A stretch of 64,000 bases of DNA from Shewanella japonica (GCF_002075795.1 NZ_CP020472.1:789001-853000); one strand, 5' to 3'; shown: positions 1 to 11,010, counted from the stretch's first letter. Made by a program: numbers and translations. Notes: generated by a model not told the origin, from the sequence alone.

Positions 1-685
1 AAAACTACATAAAAACACTGCTGTTAGGGCGGTTATTCTGTCGGGAGCTGGCGGTAATTTCAGTTCTGGTTTGGACGTTAAAAGTGTTTCAAAATCAATG
101 ATGCCCGCATTAAAACTTCTTTTTAAGTGGTTGCCAGGTAATGCAAATTTAGCTCAGCGAGTTTCTTTAGGTTGGCAGCAGCTTCCTATTCCTGTGATAT
201 GTGTCATTGAAGGGTTTTGCTATGGCGGTGGCGTGCAAATCGCATTAGGTGCAGATTTTCGATTTGCCAGTAAAGACGCTCAGCTTTCAATCATGGAATC
301 TAAGTGGGGCTTATTACCTGATATGGCTGGACTTGCAGGGTTAAGGCAAATCATGACTAAAGACAAAGCCATGCAATTGACCTATACCGCAGATATTATC
401 ACTGCTGACAAAGCGCTTGAATTTGGTTTAGTCACAGAGGTGCATGATAAACCGCTAGAGATGGCGACACGTTATGCAGAAAAGCTAATGCAGCGTTCGC
501 CAGATACTAATGCGGCTATTAAGCTGAGTATCAATAAGAACTGGTCGGGGACGTTACGCAGTTTATTGAGCCGAGAGTCATTGAGTCAGATTCGATTACT
601 TTTAGGTAAGAATCGTTTGATTGCCAGTCATCGTGAAATTAAGCAGTCAGGTAAACCCTATCAAGATAGGCAGTCGGGTTGGTAA
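1..685 (+). CDS. Crotonase-family protein (enoyl-CoA hydratase/isomerase), 5' end outside window
   Basis: The reading frame is open from base 2, so the true start lies before the window; an internal TTG at 71 is not the start. The visible N-terminal part carries the crotonase oxyanion-hole pattern (SGAGGNFSSGLD) and a second one around CYGGGVQIALGAD. The acid/base positions read E (codon 296-298) and D (codon 320-322), spaced eight residues apart. That spacing resembles dienoyl-CoA isomerases more than the Glu/Glu pair of classical hydratases. The family acts on acyl-CoA esters in the cytoplasm, usually in fatty-acid degradation. The C-terminal half is helical, as expected for the trimerisation region. 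The stop is TAA at 683-685. Family assignment is firm; the exact substrate is not. Confidence 0.85.
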   Translation, partial: KLHKNTAVRAVILSGAGGNFSSGLDVKSVSKSMMPALKLLFKWLPGNANLAQRVSLGWQQLPIPVICVIEGFCYGGGVQIALGADFRFASKDAQLSIMESKWGLLPDMAGLAGLRQIMTKDKAMQLTYTADIITADKALEFGLVTEVHDKPLEMATRYAEKLMQRSPDTNAAIKLSINKNWSGTLRSLLSRESLSQIRLLLGKNRLIASHREIKQSGKPYQDRQSGW

Positions 686-831
686 ATTCCAAGTCTCATA
701 CTGTGTACTAGATTAAGTCGATTATTTACTTCACTATCATAGAGTAACAATTCTCAAATGATGGGTGCCGACGGAACTAAAAGCTTGCTATTATCAGCGC
801 CAAAATTGATTGTGCAACTTGAGATTGTCTT

Positions 832-1332
832 ATGCGTGAAACGTTTGAAAAATTGTTATGGAGCAGCCGATTATCAGTGATGGTTGGCGTGCTTGCTTGT
901 GTTGTCGGGGCGCTGGTTATCTTTACTGTAGGGATCAAGGATGTGGTGCATTTATTGGCACTGCTTTGGAGTTACATCGTTTCTGGCAGCCACGAAATAA
1001 GAAACGACATTATTATGGTCGTGGTTGAGATTTTAGATACTTTCTTACTCGGCGCTGTCATGCTTATTTTTGCTTTTGGTCTGTATGAGTTGTTTATCAG
1101 TGATTTAAAAAATGCCGATGACACCAAAAGCGGTGGCCGCATTTTAGTGATTAGCAGCATTGATTCGCTCAAAAGTAAGCTAGGTAAAGTGATTTTGATG
1201 ATGCTTATCATCAAGGTGTTTTCTTATTTTACTGAAATGAAGCCTCAGTCGATGCTCGACTTACTCTACATGGGAATTATTGTGGTGTTAGTCGCACTGT
1301 CTTTGATGTTGAGTAAAGATAAAAAAGACTAA
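832..1332 (+). CDS. YqhA/UPF0114-family inner-membrane protein
   Basis: This 166-residue protein matches the YqhA/UPF0114 family in length and sequence style. It starts with a short charged segment (MRETFEKLLWSSR) and has about four membrane spans, near residues 14-36, 60-83, 117-135 and 140-158. A conserved-looking cytoplasmic stretch (YELFISDLK) lies between spans two and three. The molecular function of the family is not established. The ribosome site before the ATG is weak (GAGAT). It stands alone between the crotonase gene and the convergent DUF3530 gene, with a 50-base gap to the latter. Confidence 0.8.
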   Translation: MRETFEKLLWSSRLSVMVGVLACVVGALVIFTVGIKDVVHLLALLWSYIVSGSHEIRNDIIMVVVEILDTFLLGAVMLIFAFGLYELFISDLKNADDTKSGGRILVISSIDSLKSKLGKVILMMLIIKVFSYFTEMKPQSMLDLLYMGIIVVLVALSLMLSKDKKD

Positions 1333-1382
1333 CCTCGCCAAGTGTTAGATTGCTGGTTATTGGCCAATAGTTATTGAAACTG

Positions 1383-2249
1383 TCAGTAACCAGCAATTTT
1401 TCTCGCAAAGCCTTCAATATGATCTAACGCTTCATCCCAGCCACCTTGATGGCTCAAATCTAATTGTAATAAATACTGTCGATATAAATTTGCTGATTTA
1501 ACTAAATTACTATTTTTACGCTCTATGCTTTGCGCTAATGCGGCCTTATGTCCGTTAGCCGATTGCAAGTCCAATACGGGAATGTCTAACCCTGCTAGTT
1601 GCTTGGCAATACTCAAGCCTCGGTTTTGTTCATCAATCAATTGTTCAAATTCGCGATAAGGATTAATGATAACGAGCAAGTCAGGTTTAGTTAATATATC
1701 TTGATGAAGTAGATTAACGACCATACCCGCACTATCATCTGCTGCGATAATAATCCGTTTCCCAGGGTATTGCGCAGCCACTCCTTCTATCTGAGCAATA
1801 GATTCTTCAATCACTTTTTGTTGGAAATTATTGAGCTCTAATAACTGACTGGAGGTGTACTTAGGCGTCATTTGATGCGCATCAAGCGTTAGCTGCTTTT
1901 CACCTGCCTTGTTAATTTGATCTGCATCAGTTGCGAAATTAGGACGATATAAGCCTTCGGTTGGCTTGATGCTGATTGTTGCCCAGCCTGAGAGTGGTAA
2001 TTGCAAGCGCATATAACGGCTGCTTTCCAGTCCTGTAGCGTCTGATTCAGTTGGCCCAAGAATGATAGCGCTGCCACGCTGTTTTCTGCCTTGCCAAGGC
2101 TTAACTATGACATCAATGGGTTTATCTTGAACAATGATTTGCTGCTTTTGCTCGTCACTGACGGGGGCGAATAATGACTCGGCAAAGGTATTCGTGCCAA
2201 TGCTGAAAGTGAGGATGAAGGTAAATAGGATCTGCTTGATGAGTGTCAT
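1383..2249 (-). CDS. DUF3530-family exported protein, alpha/beta-hydrolase-like
   Basis: The 288-residue protein begins with a signal peptide (charged start, hydrophobic run to about residue 20, then a TFAES cleavage-like site). The body resembles DUF3530 proteins, which have an alpha/beta-hydrolase-like core. A nucleophile-elbow-like segment (IAADDSAGMVV) sits near residue 170, but the usual G-x-S-x-G is replaced by D-D-S-A-G. Periplasmic location is inferred from the signal. It lies downstream of rapA on the same strand, separated by a strong terminator, so it is probably transcribed on its own. The substrate is unknown. Confidence 0.7.
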   Translation of the reverse strand: MTLIKQILFTFILTFSIGTNTFAESLFAPVSDEQKQQIIVQDKPIDVIVKPWQGRKQRGSAIILGPTESDATGLESSRYMRLQLPLSGWATISIKPTEGLYRPNFATDADQINKAGEKQLTLDAHQMTPKYTSSQLLELNNFQQKVIEESIAQIEGVAAQYPGKRIIIAADDSAGMVVNLLHQDILTKPDLLVIINPYREFEQLIDEQNRGLSIAKQLAGLDIPVLDLQSANGHKAALAQSIERKNSNLVKSANLYRQYLLQLDLSHQGGWDEALDHIEGFARKIAGY

Positions 2250-2283
2250 TGCCGCTTTCTTACCGGTTGGATGAAAATCGCCT

Positions 2284-2313
2284 ACAAAAAAGCCCTGAAG
2301 TTCAGGGCTTTTG
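2284..2313 (-). terminator. Intrinsic terminator after rapA
   Basis: A GC-rich inverted repeat (AGCCCTG/CAGGGCT) is followed on the minus strand by a run of T. It lies 20 bases past the rapA stop codon and before the DUF3530 start, so it should end the rapA transcript. Confidence 0.85.
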
Positions 2314-2331
2314 CTTCATCTATGCAGTGTA

Positions 2332-5238
2332 TTATACGTGACTGACTAATACCATTCTAATTGCGTCTAGCTGGAATTGGCTGTCGTCAATATAGCTGTT
2401 TAACTCAGCCATTTGATTACGGATATAATCGAGTTCAGAATCGCGAATATTTGGATTCACCGCTTTTAAAGACTCTAAACGGGTGAGCTCGCCATTTAAT
2501 TGTGTGGTCATTTTTTCACGAGCTTGCTCAACCAAGTTGGCTAATGCTGCCTGTGCTTGCTCTTCCCCTTTTGCTAATAGCGGGTGAAGAATAGGCTGAG
2601 ATGCATTAACGAGCTTGCTGGCAATATGGCGATTAACAGCACTGAGTTGTTTATCAAAGCTACTGTAGTCGACTTTTTCTGCCAAGTTTTGACCATTTTT
2701 GTCCAGTAACACACGGATAGGTGTTGGTGGCATATAGCGGTATAGCTGCGATGATTTAGGGGCTGAAACATCTGCCATATAAATCAATTCTAAGAACAGG
2801 GTTCCCGCTGGTAGCGCTTTATTCTTTAACACCGCAACACTGGTAGTGCCGGTTTCTGAATCGGTGATCATATCAAGAGCCGTTTGCACTAATGGATGCT
2901 CTTGAGAAATAAACGCAATATCGTCACGAGAAAGTGCGGTTTCACGGTCAAATGTCACTGAAATTCCATCTTCAGGTAACCCAGGATATGACGGGAATAA
3001 CATGTGCTCACTCGGGCGCAATACAATCGAGTTTTCGCCACGATCTTCTTGATCGACACCAATAATGTCCCATAAACGAATTACAGAACCAATTAAGTGA
3101 GTATCAGCATCTCGCTCGGCTAAACGCTCCACTAACTGTTTTGATTGTTCGCCACCATGAGAGTTAATTTCTAATAACTTATCACGTCCTTTTTCCATGG
3201 CTTGTTTAAGCTCTTGGTATCTGGCTTGGGTGTGGTTAAGCAGTTGCGTCATTAATTCAGGGTCATCATCATTGAGCACTGCTGTTAATTCATCGGCAAA
3301 CTCTGAATAAAGAATATGCCCACTTGGGCAAGTCAGCTCAAAAGAATTAAGCCCTTGGTGGTACCAATTCATTAAGCGCTCTTGCGCAGTATCTTGCAAA
3401 TACGGTAAATGAATTTGGATATCATTTTGCTGACCGATACGGTCTAAACGACCGATACGCTGCTCCAATAAATCTGGGTTTAGTGGCAAATCAAATAACA
3501 CTAAGTGGCTAGCAAATTGGAAGTTACGTCCTTCTGAGCCAATTTCTGAACAAATAAGCGCTTGGGCGCCGCCTTCTTCTTGGGCAAAATACGCACCCGC
3601 TTTATCACGTTCAATAATCGACATGCCTTCATGGAAAACAGTGGCCTGAATACCTTCACGAGTACGTAATGCTTCCTCAAGGCTCAGCGCAGTTTCTGCT
3701 TGGCTGGCAATGATGAGTACTTTTTTGCTGCGGTGTTCTTTAAGGAAATCAATTAACCAGTCAACACGAGGATCGAACTTCCACCAACTTGCACTATCAG
3801 TTTCAAATGCTTGATAAAGTTTCTCAGGGCTTAATGATTGCTTAGCTTGATCTTGTGGTGATTTTTTCGATCCCATCATTGCATTAACACGTTCAGCAGT
3901 AATGTATTCCTGCGGCATGGCTAATGGTTGCGGATTGAAAAAGCGTTTCGGAAATCCGCTGACTGAAGCACGGCTATTGCGGTATAAAATACGGCCAGTA
4001 CCATGTCGGTCGAGTAATTCTTGTAATAACTCTTCTCGAGCAGATTGTTTAGTATCATCTTCAATATCATCTGCTTGGATAATATTGATGCTTGGCATGA
4101 TATCTTTTTCACTCAAAAGCTCAGTTAAGCTATTAATGGCGCTATCGGCCAGTTTAGTGTTGGCGGTCAGTGCTTCAGCAGCTTCAGCAACACTTTGATA
4201 GCTTTTCTCTTCTTCTAGAAATGCGTTGTAGTCGTAGAAACGATCAGGATCGAGTAAACGTAAACGTGCAAAATGACTTTGGTGGCCAAGTTGATCAGGG
4301 GTTGCAGTAAGTAGCAATACGCCTGGCACTTCTTCACTTAAGGCTTCAACGATTTGATAAGCACGGCTTGGAGCTGTTTCGCTCCACTCCAGATGATGTG
4401 CCTCATCAACCACCATTAAATCCCAATCGGCATCAATGGCTTGTTCTAAACGACGTTTTTTACGAAGTAACTCAAGTGAGCATATGACTAATTGCTCAGT
4501 GTAAAATGGGTTGTCATTATCCGCATAAGCTTCAACACAGCGGTCTTCATCAAAGATTGAAAACTTTAAGTTAAAGCGGCGTAGCATTTCGACCAACCAC
4601 TGATGGCGTAATGTGTCAGGCACAATCACTAATATACGCTCAGCACGGCCAGTAAGTAGCTGCTGGTGAATAATCAAACCTGCTTCAATGGTTTTACCTA
4701 AACCCACTTCATCGGCCAGTAAAACACGTGGAGCATAGCGGCGGCCAACTTCATGAGCAATCCATTGTTGGTGTGGAATTAAGCCTACCCGTGGTCCTTG
4801 TTGCCCCAATAAATCAGATGTTGCTAACTTATGGCGCAGTAACTGACTTTGGTAACGCATACCAAAGCGGTCTAAGCGATCAATTTGCCCTGCAAATAAA
4901 CGGTCTTGAGGTTTATTAAAACGGATATTGTGATTGAGTAAAGTCTCACGTAAACGTACCGTTTCTTCAGATTCACTGTGGATACCGATATAGGTAACTA
5001 GCCCATCTTTTTCTTCGACTTCGCTGACAGTGAGTTTCCAGCCTTCGTGGCTTTCAATTGAGTCACCTGGATTAAAGATTACACGTGTTAATGGTGCTTC
5101 ATCGCGTGAAAAAAGACGGTTCTCATCGGCGGCAGGAAATAACACTGTTACCATGCGACCTTCAACGGCGACGACAGTACCTAAACCAAGCTCTGACTCG
5201 GTATCACTAATCCAACGTTGACCTAAAGCAAACGGCAT
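2332..5238 (-). CDS. rapA: RNA polymerase-associated protein RapA (Swi2/Snf2 ATPase)
   Basis: RapA (HepA) binds RNA polymerase and uses ATP hydrolysis to recycle stalled or post-termination complexes. This copy is 968 residues, the same length as E. coli RapA. The N-terminal Tudor-like region starts [12 protein letters not shown]. The helicase core has Walker [10 protein letters not shown] with Lys182, a DEAH box, the motif LLTATP, and in lobe two [13 protein letters not shown] and [11 protein letters not shown]. The C-terminal region fits the RapA-specific domain. In E. coli rluA is the neighbour; here rluA is about 25 kb away. The gene stands alone with its own terminator. Confidence 0.97.
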   Translation of the reverse strand: MPFALGQRWISDTESELGLGTVVAVEGRMVTVLFPAADENRLFSRDEAPLTRVIFNPGDSIESHEGWKLTVSEVEEKDGLVTYIGIHSESEETVRLRETLLNHNIRFNKPQDRLFAGQIDRLDRFGMRYQSQLLRHKLATSDLLGQQGPRVGLIPHQQWIAHEVGRRYAPRVLLADEVGLGKTIEAGLIIHQQLLTGRAERILVIVPDTLRHQWLVEMLRRFNLKFSIFDEDRCVEAYADNDNPFYTEQLVICSLELLRKKRRLEQAIDADWDLMVVDEAHHLEWSETAPSRAYQIVEALSEEVPGVLLLTATPDQLGHQSHFARLRLLDPDRFYDYNAFLEEEKSYQSVAEAAEALTANTKLADSAINSLTELLSEKDIMPSINIIQADDIEDDTKQSAREELLQELLDRHGTGRILYRNSRASVSGFPKRFFNPQPLAMPQEYITAERVNAMMGSKKSPQDQAKQSLSPEKLYQAFETDSASWWKFDPRVDWLIDFLKEHRSKKVLIIASQAETALSLEEALRTREGIQATVFHEGMSIIERDKAGAYFAQEEGGAQALICSEIGSEGRNFQFASHLVLFDLPLNPDLLEQRIGRLDRIGQQNDIQIHLPYLQDTAQERLMNWYHQGLNSFELTCPSGHILYSEFADELTAVLNDDDPELMTQLLNHTQARYQELKQAMEKGRDKLLEINSHGGEQSKQLVERLAERDADTHLIGSVIRLWDIIGVDQEDRGENSIVLRPSEHMLFPSYPGLPEDGISVTFDRETALSRDDIAFISQEHPLVQTALDMITDSETGTTSVAVLKNKALPAGTLFLELIYMADVSAPKSSQLYRYMPPTPIRVLLDKNGQNLAEKVDYSSFDKQLSAVNRHIASKLVNASQPILHPLLAKGEEQAQAALANLVEQAREKMTTQLNGELTRLESLKAVNPNIRDSELDYIRNQMAELNSYIDDSQFQLDAIRMVLVSHV

Positions 5239-5583
5239 TTTTGACTCTCATTTGGGGCTGATTAAAACAAAGGGCGCGTATGTTATAACAAACGCTAGTA
5301 GATTTAAATTCTAGCAGCGATTTAAATATTCATGATCGGCAATTTTATGTAATCAAGGCTAACTTTGACACAGTTCTGTCATCTCAATGTCATCTTCTTT
5401 CTCGTAAACTGACACAGTGAACATCTGATTAACTATTGAGCGTCGATAAATTTACTGGCATAGTTTAATTGTGCAATTTACGAAATTGTTTACCTATAAT
5501 TATATGTAAGTTTATTTATTTCAGGAGTTTATATTGGATTAATCCCTTAGTTTACCCTTTGCATTGAGCACTCTGGAGGCGCC
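5239..5583. other. Divergent intergenic region between rapA and phoH-like gene
   Basis: This 345-base region should hold promoters for rapA (leftward) and the PhoH-like gene (rightward). A perfect TATAAT lies at 5495-5500, but no good -35 element at 17 bases was found. The rightward gene has a clear ribosome site (CTGGAGG, 5572-5578). No ORF of note was seen. Confidence 0.5.
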
Positions 5584-6978
5584 ATGGAACATGACAACAG
5601 AAAGTTGTTTGTACTGGATACCAATGTGTTACTGCATGAACCTTTAGCGATATATTCGTTTAAGGAACATGACGTAACAATCCCAATGACAGTGTTAGAA
5701 GAGTTAGATAATATTAAGGACAGAAAGCACGATATCAGCCGCGATGCCCGGGTTGCTATTAGAGCGTTAGAAGATATCCTCGGAGGGAAAACCTCTCCAG
5801 AACAAATACTCAATGGTGTCGCTCTACCCAGTAGGGAAGGACACTCTGATGTATCCGGCAGTTTATCCATTTTCCCCGACCATCAAATCGATTTCACCAC
5901 CGGGACGTTACCTGGCGACAATAACGATAACCGCATCATTAATACCGCACTACATTTACAAAACCTCAATCAAGCTCGCCAAGTTGTGTTGGTCACAAAA
6001 GATATCAATATGCGCCTTAAAGCCAAAGGGGCGGGGATTGAACGGGTTGAAGATTATCGAACTGACCAGCTGATTGACGATATTCGCTTTTTGGCAAAAG
6101 GTTTTTATCAGTTTGACGGTGACTTTTGGGCGAACGTGGAAAAAGTATCAACTGACCGAGTGGGTGGGAAAACCTTGCATCAAGTGAGCCTTGATGAGGT
6201 GGGTAATGAACCTTTTTACAAAAATCAGTACTTAATTGATCAAGAAACTGAGTTTTGTGGCAAGGTCGAAAGCCGAACTGATACTCATTTATCGATAATC
6301 GATTATGGCCGAGATCGACTTGAGCACCTGCAAGCATGGGGCATTAAGCCAAAGAACATTTATCAAGGCATGGCGCTTAATGCTTTATTAGATCCTGAGA
6401 TTGATTTAGTGATTCTCACCGGTCCAGCTGGTTGCGGTAAAACCCTAATTGCTATGGCTGCAGCGCTTGAGCTTGTGGTAGAGAAAAAGCAATACGAAAA
6501 AGTCATTGTCACTCGAAACACGCCTGAGATAGCTGAATCTATTGGTTTTTTACCTGGCACCGAAGAAGAGAAAATGGCGCCATGGTTAGCGGCAATTACA
6601 GATACTTTGGAAGTGCTGCATAAAAATGATGTTAACCCAACTGGGAGCATGAATTACATCATGGAAAAAGCGAATGTGCAGTTTAAGTCAGTCAATTTTA
6701 TGCGTGGGCGCTCAATTCAAAACTCAGTAGTCTTATTGGATGAATGCCAAAATCTAACGGCATCACAAATTAAAACCATGATCACCCGTATGGGAGAAGG
6801 CACTAAGTTGATTTGCTGCGGTAACTTAGCGCAGATTGACTCAACTTATCTGACTGCAGTCACGTCAGGGCTAACCTATATTGTGGAACGATTTAAGGAT
6901 TTTGATGGCAGTGCCAACATTTATTTAAATGGTGTCGTGCGCTCAAGGTTAGCTGAATTTGCCGAGGAGCATTTATAG
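5584..6978 (+). CDS. PIN-domain/PhoH-like ATPase
   Basis: This 464-residue protein joins an N-terminal PIN ribonuclease-like domain (about residues 5-150; acidic motif LDTNVLL at 11, later D in NDNRI) to a C-terminal PhoH-type P-loop ATPase. Walker A is GPAGCGKT (residues 280-287, Lys286) and Walker B is LLDECQN (Asp386, Glu387). PIN-PhoH (PhoH2-like) proteins are RNA-linked helicase/nucleases; the cellular role in gammaproteobacteria is unclear. ATG start is supported by CTGGAGG seven bases upstream. It is monocistronic with a terminator just after. Confidence 0.92.
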   Translation: MEHDNRKLFVLDTNVLLHEPLAIYSFKEHDVTIPMTVLEELDNIKDRKHDISRDARVAIRALEDILGGKTSPEQILNGVALPSREGHSDVSGSLSIFPDHQIDFTTGTLPGDNNDNRIINTALHLQNLNQARQVVLVTKDINMRLKAKGAGIERVEDYRTDQLIDDIRFLAKGFYQFDGDFWANVEKVSTDRVGGKTLHQVSLDEVGNEPFYKNQYLIDQETEFCGKVESRTDTHLSIIDYGRDRLEHLQAWGIKPKNIYQGMALNALLDPEIDLVILTGPAGCGKTLIAMAAALELVVEKKQYEKVIVTRNTPEIAESIGFLPGTEEEKMAPWLAAITDTLEVLHKNDVNPTGSMNYIMEKANVQFKSVNFMRGRSIQNSVVLLDECQNLTASQIKTMITRMGEGTKLICCGNLAQIDSTYLTAVTSGLTYIVERFKDFDGSANIYLNGVVRSRLAEFAEEHL

Positions 6979-7297
6979 CTAATTGGCTTGATGAAGCATA
7001 ATTAGGTCTGTTGCAAAAGCTACTGCAAAGTGGCTTTTTTATTGCGCCGATATTGAGCGATAACAATATTGAAAATTCCTTGTCTATTTGACTAAATGAC
7101 CATGAATCTATGATGATAATTTGCTATGTTTTAGAGGCAGTTAATAAACACGATAAAATGACACAATTTATAACGATTGATGCAGGTTATTTATGTGATA
7201 AAGCATACCTTCCTGATAATATGCATCAATGAGCCATCATAGCGTTTCTCCTTATGTCTTTTATTAATCGACGCTATGAGTAAACAAAGGGATTTCA
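6979..7297. other. Intergenic region between PhoH-like gene and hybrid kinase
   Basis: The first 65 bases hold the PhoH-gene terminator. The rest is AT-rich and should contain the promoter of the hybrid kinase. No coding or structured element was recognised in it. Confidence 0.5.
7014..7042 (+). terminator. Intrinsic terminator after the PhoH-like gene
   Basis: A nine-base-pair stem (AAAAGCTAC with GTGGCTTTT, one G-T pair) with a six-base loop is followed by TTATT. It sits about 35 bases past the stop. Confidence 0.7.
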
Positions 7298-10200
7298 ATG
7301 AAATCGACAGAGCCAGAATTACATTTAAAAGCACTGATCCAAAGAAAATATAACCGAGCCGTTTTTTATACATATATCGGTGTAATTGTGATGGCATTAT
7401 TGTCGGCTTGGACGTTATTTGAACGCCAAAAAACACAATTGATCAAAGAGCGTGAAGAGCAAGTTCTTCGCCATGTATTGCAGATTGATTTATTACTCGA
7501 GTCGAGTATCCGTGCGGTTAAAAGCTTACGTAACGTGGCTGTCGATAATTTACGCTTGGGGGAGCTAGTTCGAAAAGACCGTTTACCTCAGTATGAAAAG
7601 TTCAATGAAGATGGTCAGTTTTTTACTCTAGAACCCAGTTATGCTCAAAGTGGTGAACCTTTTACCAATGTGGGACGGATCACTGGTATGGGGTCGTTAG
7701 ATGGTCGAAGTGACACCTTTTATCAAGAATTAGAAATGCTGTTTGAGCTGTCATTATCTTTTCCGGTAGCGAAAGAAGCTGCGCCAAAAGCCTCATCTAT
7801 TTATTACATTTCAAAGCAAAGGATCATGTCATCGTTTCCATGGTCTAACAACGAAACTCGCTTTAGAGAAGAGCTACTCAATAAAAAGCAATTCCAGTTG
7901 GCGACGCCAGCAATGAATCCACAGCGAAGTGTATTTTGGCGTGAAGCCTATGTAGACCTTGCTGAACGTGGTCTATTAACCACACTTGGTCTACCAGTGT
8001 ATTTAGAAGATGACTTTATTGGCTCGATTAACTTGGATATGACCCTTGCGTCTTTAGCCAAGCAAATGCGCATGTATTTTAAGATGCCTGGGACAGTGAT
8101 TCTATTAGACCAATACAACAATATTTTGTCTCACAGTGACTTTGAAGCTAGCGATATGAATCGGGTTTATCATATTAGCCAACGTATTCCTTCAGAGCTG
8201 CATTCCTTACCTGAGTCAGAACTGTTTGACGCACATGATGGTATCTTGCGAAACGGCTATTACATTCACTCAGTGGCATTACAAAATCCACCTTGGCGTT
8301 TACTGTACCTACAAGATGAAGATGTATTGTTCCAAGATGCGTGGGATAAGTTAAAGCTGACTTTCTTGCTAGTGGTTTTGGCTTTATCTGTGTTGGTGAC
8401 TATTGTGCATTGGCAAACTCGCCGTTCATTCGTCAATCCAGCATCCCGCTTATTAACTCACTTAGAAGAGTGCTCACGCGATCCGATTTCACCGCCAAAG
8501 AAAATCACTGAAGGTTGGGAGCCTTGGTTCTTACTCGTTAGCCGTATTTTTGAAGAGAACAAGCAATATACCCGTCATTTGGCAGAGCAAAATAAACGAT
8601 TGGATAACTTAGTGGCACGACGGACTCAACGTTTGCGTGATACTACAGAGCGACGTGAACGAGAGTTTGCATTATTGCGCTCTTTGATTGACTCCATTCC
8701 TGAGGCAATCGTTTATAAAGATAAAGAAGGTAAATATTTAGGCTGTAATAAATCTGCTGAGTATATGCTGGGCTGTAAAGAAAGCGAGATGATAGGGCAA
8801 TACTCTTTAGCTAGCACCCATGAACAAGGGGAGCGGATCAGAGAGGAAGACCAAAAAGTCTTAAGTGATCGCTCACTGTTACGTTACCAAGAGAAAATGG
8901 ACATTGGCGGGAAAACCGTCTTGCTCGATACCTTAAAACTGCCGTTTTATAACCGCCGTGGTGAGTTACTGGGGTTGATTTCTGTGTGGCGTGATGTCAC
9001 TCGTGAATATGAATCTGCCGAGCAATTACGTCTTTCTGAAGAACGTTATCATTTAGCGATGGATGCGGTAGAAGATGGTCTGTGGGATTGGTACTTAGAT
9101 TCTGAACAATTGATTTGTAATCCAGCGTTTTATTCTATGCTAGGTTATAAACCTAATGAATTCCCTGCACTTATTTCATCAACCGATGCACTCATTCATC
9201 CAGATGATCGTATGCGAGTTGAAGAGTACCGAAGTGGCTATGCTAAACAGCCAATTGGCACTTATGAAATTGAATATCGTATGCGGGCTAAATCGGGTGA
9301 ATACCATTGGGTGTTATCACGAGGCCGAGCTGTTGAGTTTGCCGATGACGGCCAATCCAAACGTATGCTCGGCACCCATAAAGATATTACACGACAAAAA
9401 AGTAATGAAGTTGCCTTGCTAGAAGCTAAGCAAGATGCTGAATTAGCTAATATGTATAAGAGTGAATTCTTGGCCAACATGAGTCACGAAATTCGCACAC
9501 CGATGAATGCAATTATTGGTATGTTGCAGCTTGCACAGCGCACTCAATTGAATCCGCAGCAACAGGATTATCTTAATAAGGCAGGTTTCTCTGCTCAGTC
9601 TTTATTGCGCATTATCAATGATATTTTGGACTTCTCTAAAATTGAGGCGGGTAAGCTAGAGCTCGAAAGAGTGTCGTTCCCGTTAGATAAAGTGCTTGAT
9701 CATGTCATTGATATGAACGCTCAAAAAGCGCAAGAAAAAGGCGTTGAGCTGTTACTTTATGCACCAGTCACAGCTGGACTTATCCTCAATGGTGACCCAT
9801 TACGTTTGGGCCAAGTGTTGGTGAACTTATTATCCAATGCGGTTAAGTTCACTCAAAATGGTGAAATTGAATTAGGTTGCGAAGATGTGGGTGAGCGAGA
9901 CCACCGTATAACACTTAAATTCTGGGTGCGTGATACTGGTATTGGGATTAGCCAAGAGCAACAAGCTAAATTATTTGATGCTTTCTCGCAAGCTGATGGT
10001 TCTACCACCCGTAAATATGGCGGCACAGGCTTAGGCTTATCGATCAGTAAACACCTTGTGTCCTTGATGGGCGGTACCATGCAAGTGGAATCAGAGACCA
10101 ATCAAGGCAGCACCTTTAGTTTTAATATTAGCTTTGAAATCGCTGAAGAGAATGTCGTTGAACCGCTCGTTGTTCCTGAACAACTGAATAACCTAACAAC

Positions 10201-11005
10201 CTTAGTAGTGGATGATAATCCTAGCGCTTTACAAATATATTCAACAGTAATGCGTGACTTTAGCTTTGGTGTCAAAACAGCACAAAGTGGCGCAGAGGCA
10301 TTAGAAGTATTAGCTCACAGTGACGTCGATTTATTGCTACTTGACTGGATGATGCCAGAAATGGATGGCGCAGATGTTATCGATATTATTGATGAAATGG
10401 TTGCTGATGGACGCCTTAAAAAACGTCCGGTGATTATTCTAATGACCGCCTATTCAGCTGAGCCACTTGAGGCTGAGTTTGATGAAAGCCGTGTATTTGC
10501 TATTTTGCAAAAGCCGTTTAAAGCGTCAGCCTTATTCGATGAGATTATTGGCGCATTTGCTGCCGAACCTAAATTGAATGTGGCGCCTGTCGTTGAAGAA
10601 GATCCTGAGCAAACCAAAGATGCTGGTTTAGTCTTATTAGTTGAAGATAATTTTATTAACCAGCAGGTTGCGACTGAGCTATTAAAAAGTGCAGGTTATG
10701 AAGTCGTGATGGCCGATAATGGTCAAATTGCGTTAGATATTATCGACAGTAAACCATTTGATGCCGTATTAATGGATATTCAAATGCCTGTAATGGATGG
10801 ATTAACTGCGGCGAAAGAGCTGAGAAAACGCTTTAGCACCGAGCAGCTTCCTATTATTGCGATGACGGCTCATGCAATGTCAGGTGATAGAGAGAAGAGT
10901 CTACAAGCGGGCATGAACGCTCATATTACTAAGCCAATTGTGCTTAATGAGTTGTTTGATACCTTAGAACATTGGATTGATTATAAAAATAAACATAGCG
11001 CCTAG
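7298..11005 (+). CDS. Hybrid sensor histidine kinase: periplasmic sensor, two PAS, HisKA-HATPase, two receiver domains
   Basis: The 1235-residue protein has a membrane span near residues 22-42, a periplasmic sensor of about 300 residues (Cache-like by length and layout) and a second span near 352-373. Two PAS domains follow (about 460-575 and 580-705). The HisKA domain has the phospho-acceptor in NMSHEIRTPMN (His730). The HATPase has N-box LSNAVKF and G-boxes DTGIGI and GGTGLGL. Receiver one has phospho-acceptor Asp1016 (LLDWMMPEMDG), receiver two Asp1160 (LMDIQMPVMDG). There is no C-terminal Hpt domain, so a separate phosphotransfer protein is likely needed. The ligand is unknown. It ends 62 bases before a metalloprotease gene, with a hairpin between. 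Confidence 0.93.
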   Translation: MKSTEPELHLKALIQRKYNRAVFYTYIGVIVMALLSAWTLFERQKTQLIKEREEQVLRHVLQIDLLLESSIRAVKSLRNVAVDNLRLGELVRKDRLPQYEKFNEDGQFFTLEPSYAQSGEPFTNVGRITGMGSLDGRSDTFYQELEMLFELSLSFPVAKEAAPKASSIYYISKQRIMSSFPWSNNETRFREELLNKKQFQLATPAMNPQRSVFWREAYVDLAERGLLTTLGLPVYLEDDFIGSINLDMTLASLAKQMRMYFKMPGTVILLDQYNNILSHSDFEASDMNRVYHISQRIPSELHSLPESELFDAHDGILRNGYYIHSVALQNPPWRLLYLQDEDVLFQDAWDKLKLTFLLVVLALSVLVTIVHWQTRRSFVNPASRLLTHLEECSRDPISPPKKITEGWEPWFLLVSRIFEENKQYTRHLAEQNKRLDNLVARRTQRLRDTTERREREFALLRSLIDSIPEAIVYKDKEGKYLGCNKSAEYMLGCKESEMIGQYSLASTHEQGERIREEDQKVLSDRSLLRYQEKMDIGGKTVLLDTLKLPFYNRRGELLGLISVWRDVTREYESAEQLRLSEERYHLAMDAVEDGLWDWYLDSEQLICNPAFYSMLGYKPNEFPALISSTDALIHPDDRMRVEEYRSGYAKQPIGTYEIEYRMRAKSGEYHWVLSRGRAVEFADDGQSKRMLGTHKDITRQKSNEVALLEAKQDAELANMYKSEFLANMSHEIRTPMNAIIGMLQLAQRTQLNPQQQDYLNKAGFSAQSLLRIINDILDFSKIEAGKLELERVSFPLDKVLDHVIDMNAQKAQEKGVELLLYAPVTAGLILNGDPLRLGQVLVNLLSNAVKFTQNGEIELGCEDVGERDHRITLKFWVRDTGIGISQEQQAKLFDAFSQADGSTTRKYGGTGLGLSISKHLVSLMGGTMQVESETNQGSTFSFNISFEIAEENVVEPLVVPEQLNNLTTLVVDDNPSALQIYSTVMRDFSFGVKTAQSGAEALEVLAHSDVDLLLLDWMMPEMDGADVIDIIDEMVADGRLKKRPVIILMTAYSAEPLEAEFDESRVFAILQKPFKASALFDEIIGAFAAEPKLNVAPVVEEDPEQTKDAGLVLLVEDNFINQQVATELLKSAGYEVVMADNGQIALDIIDSKPFDAVLMDIQMPVMDGLTAAKELRKRFSTEQLPIIAMTAHAMSGDREKSLQAGMNAHITKPIVLNELFDTLEHWIDYKNKHSA

Positions 11006-11010
11006 TAAGG

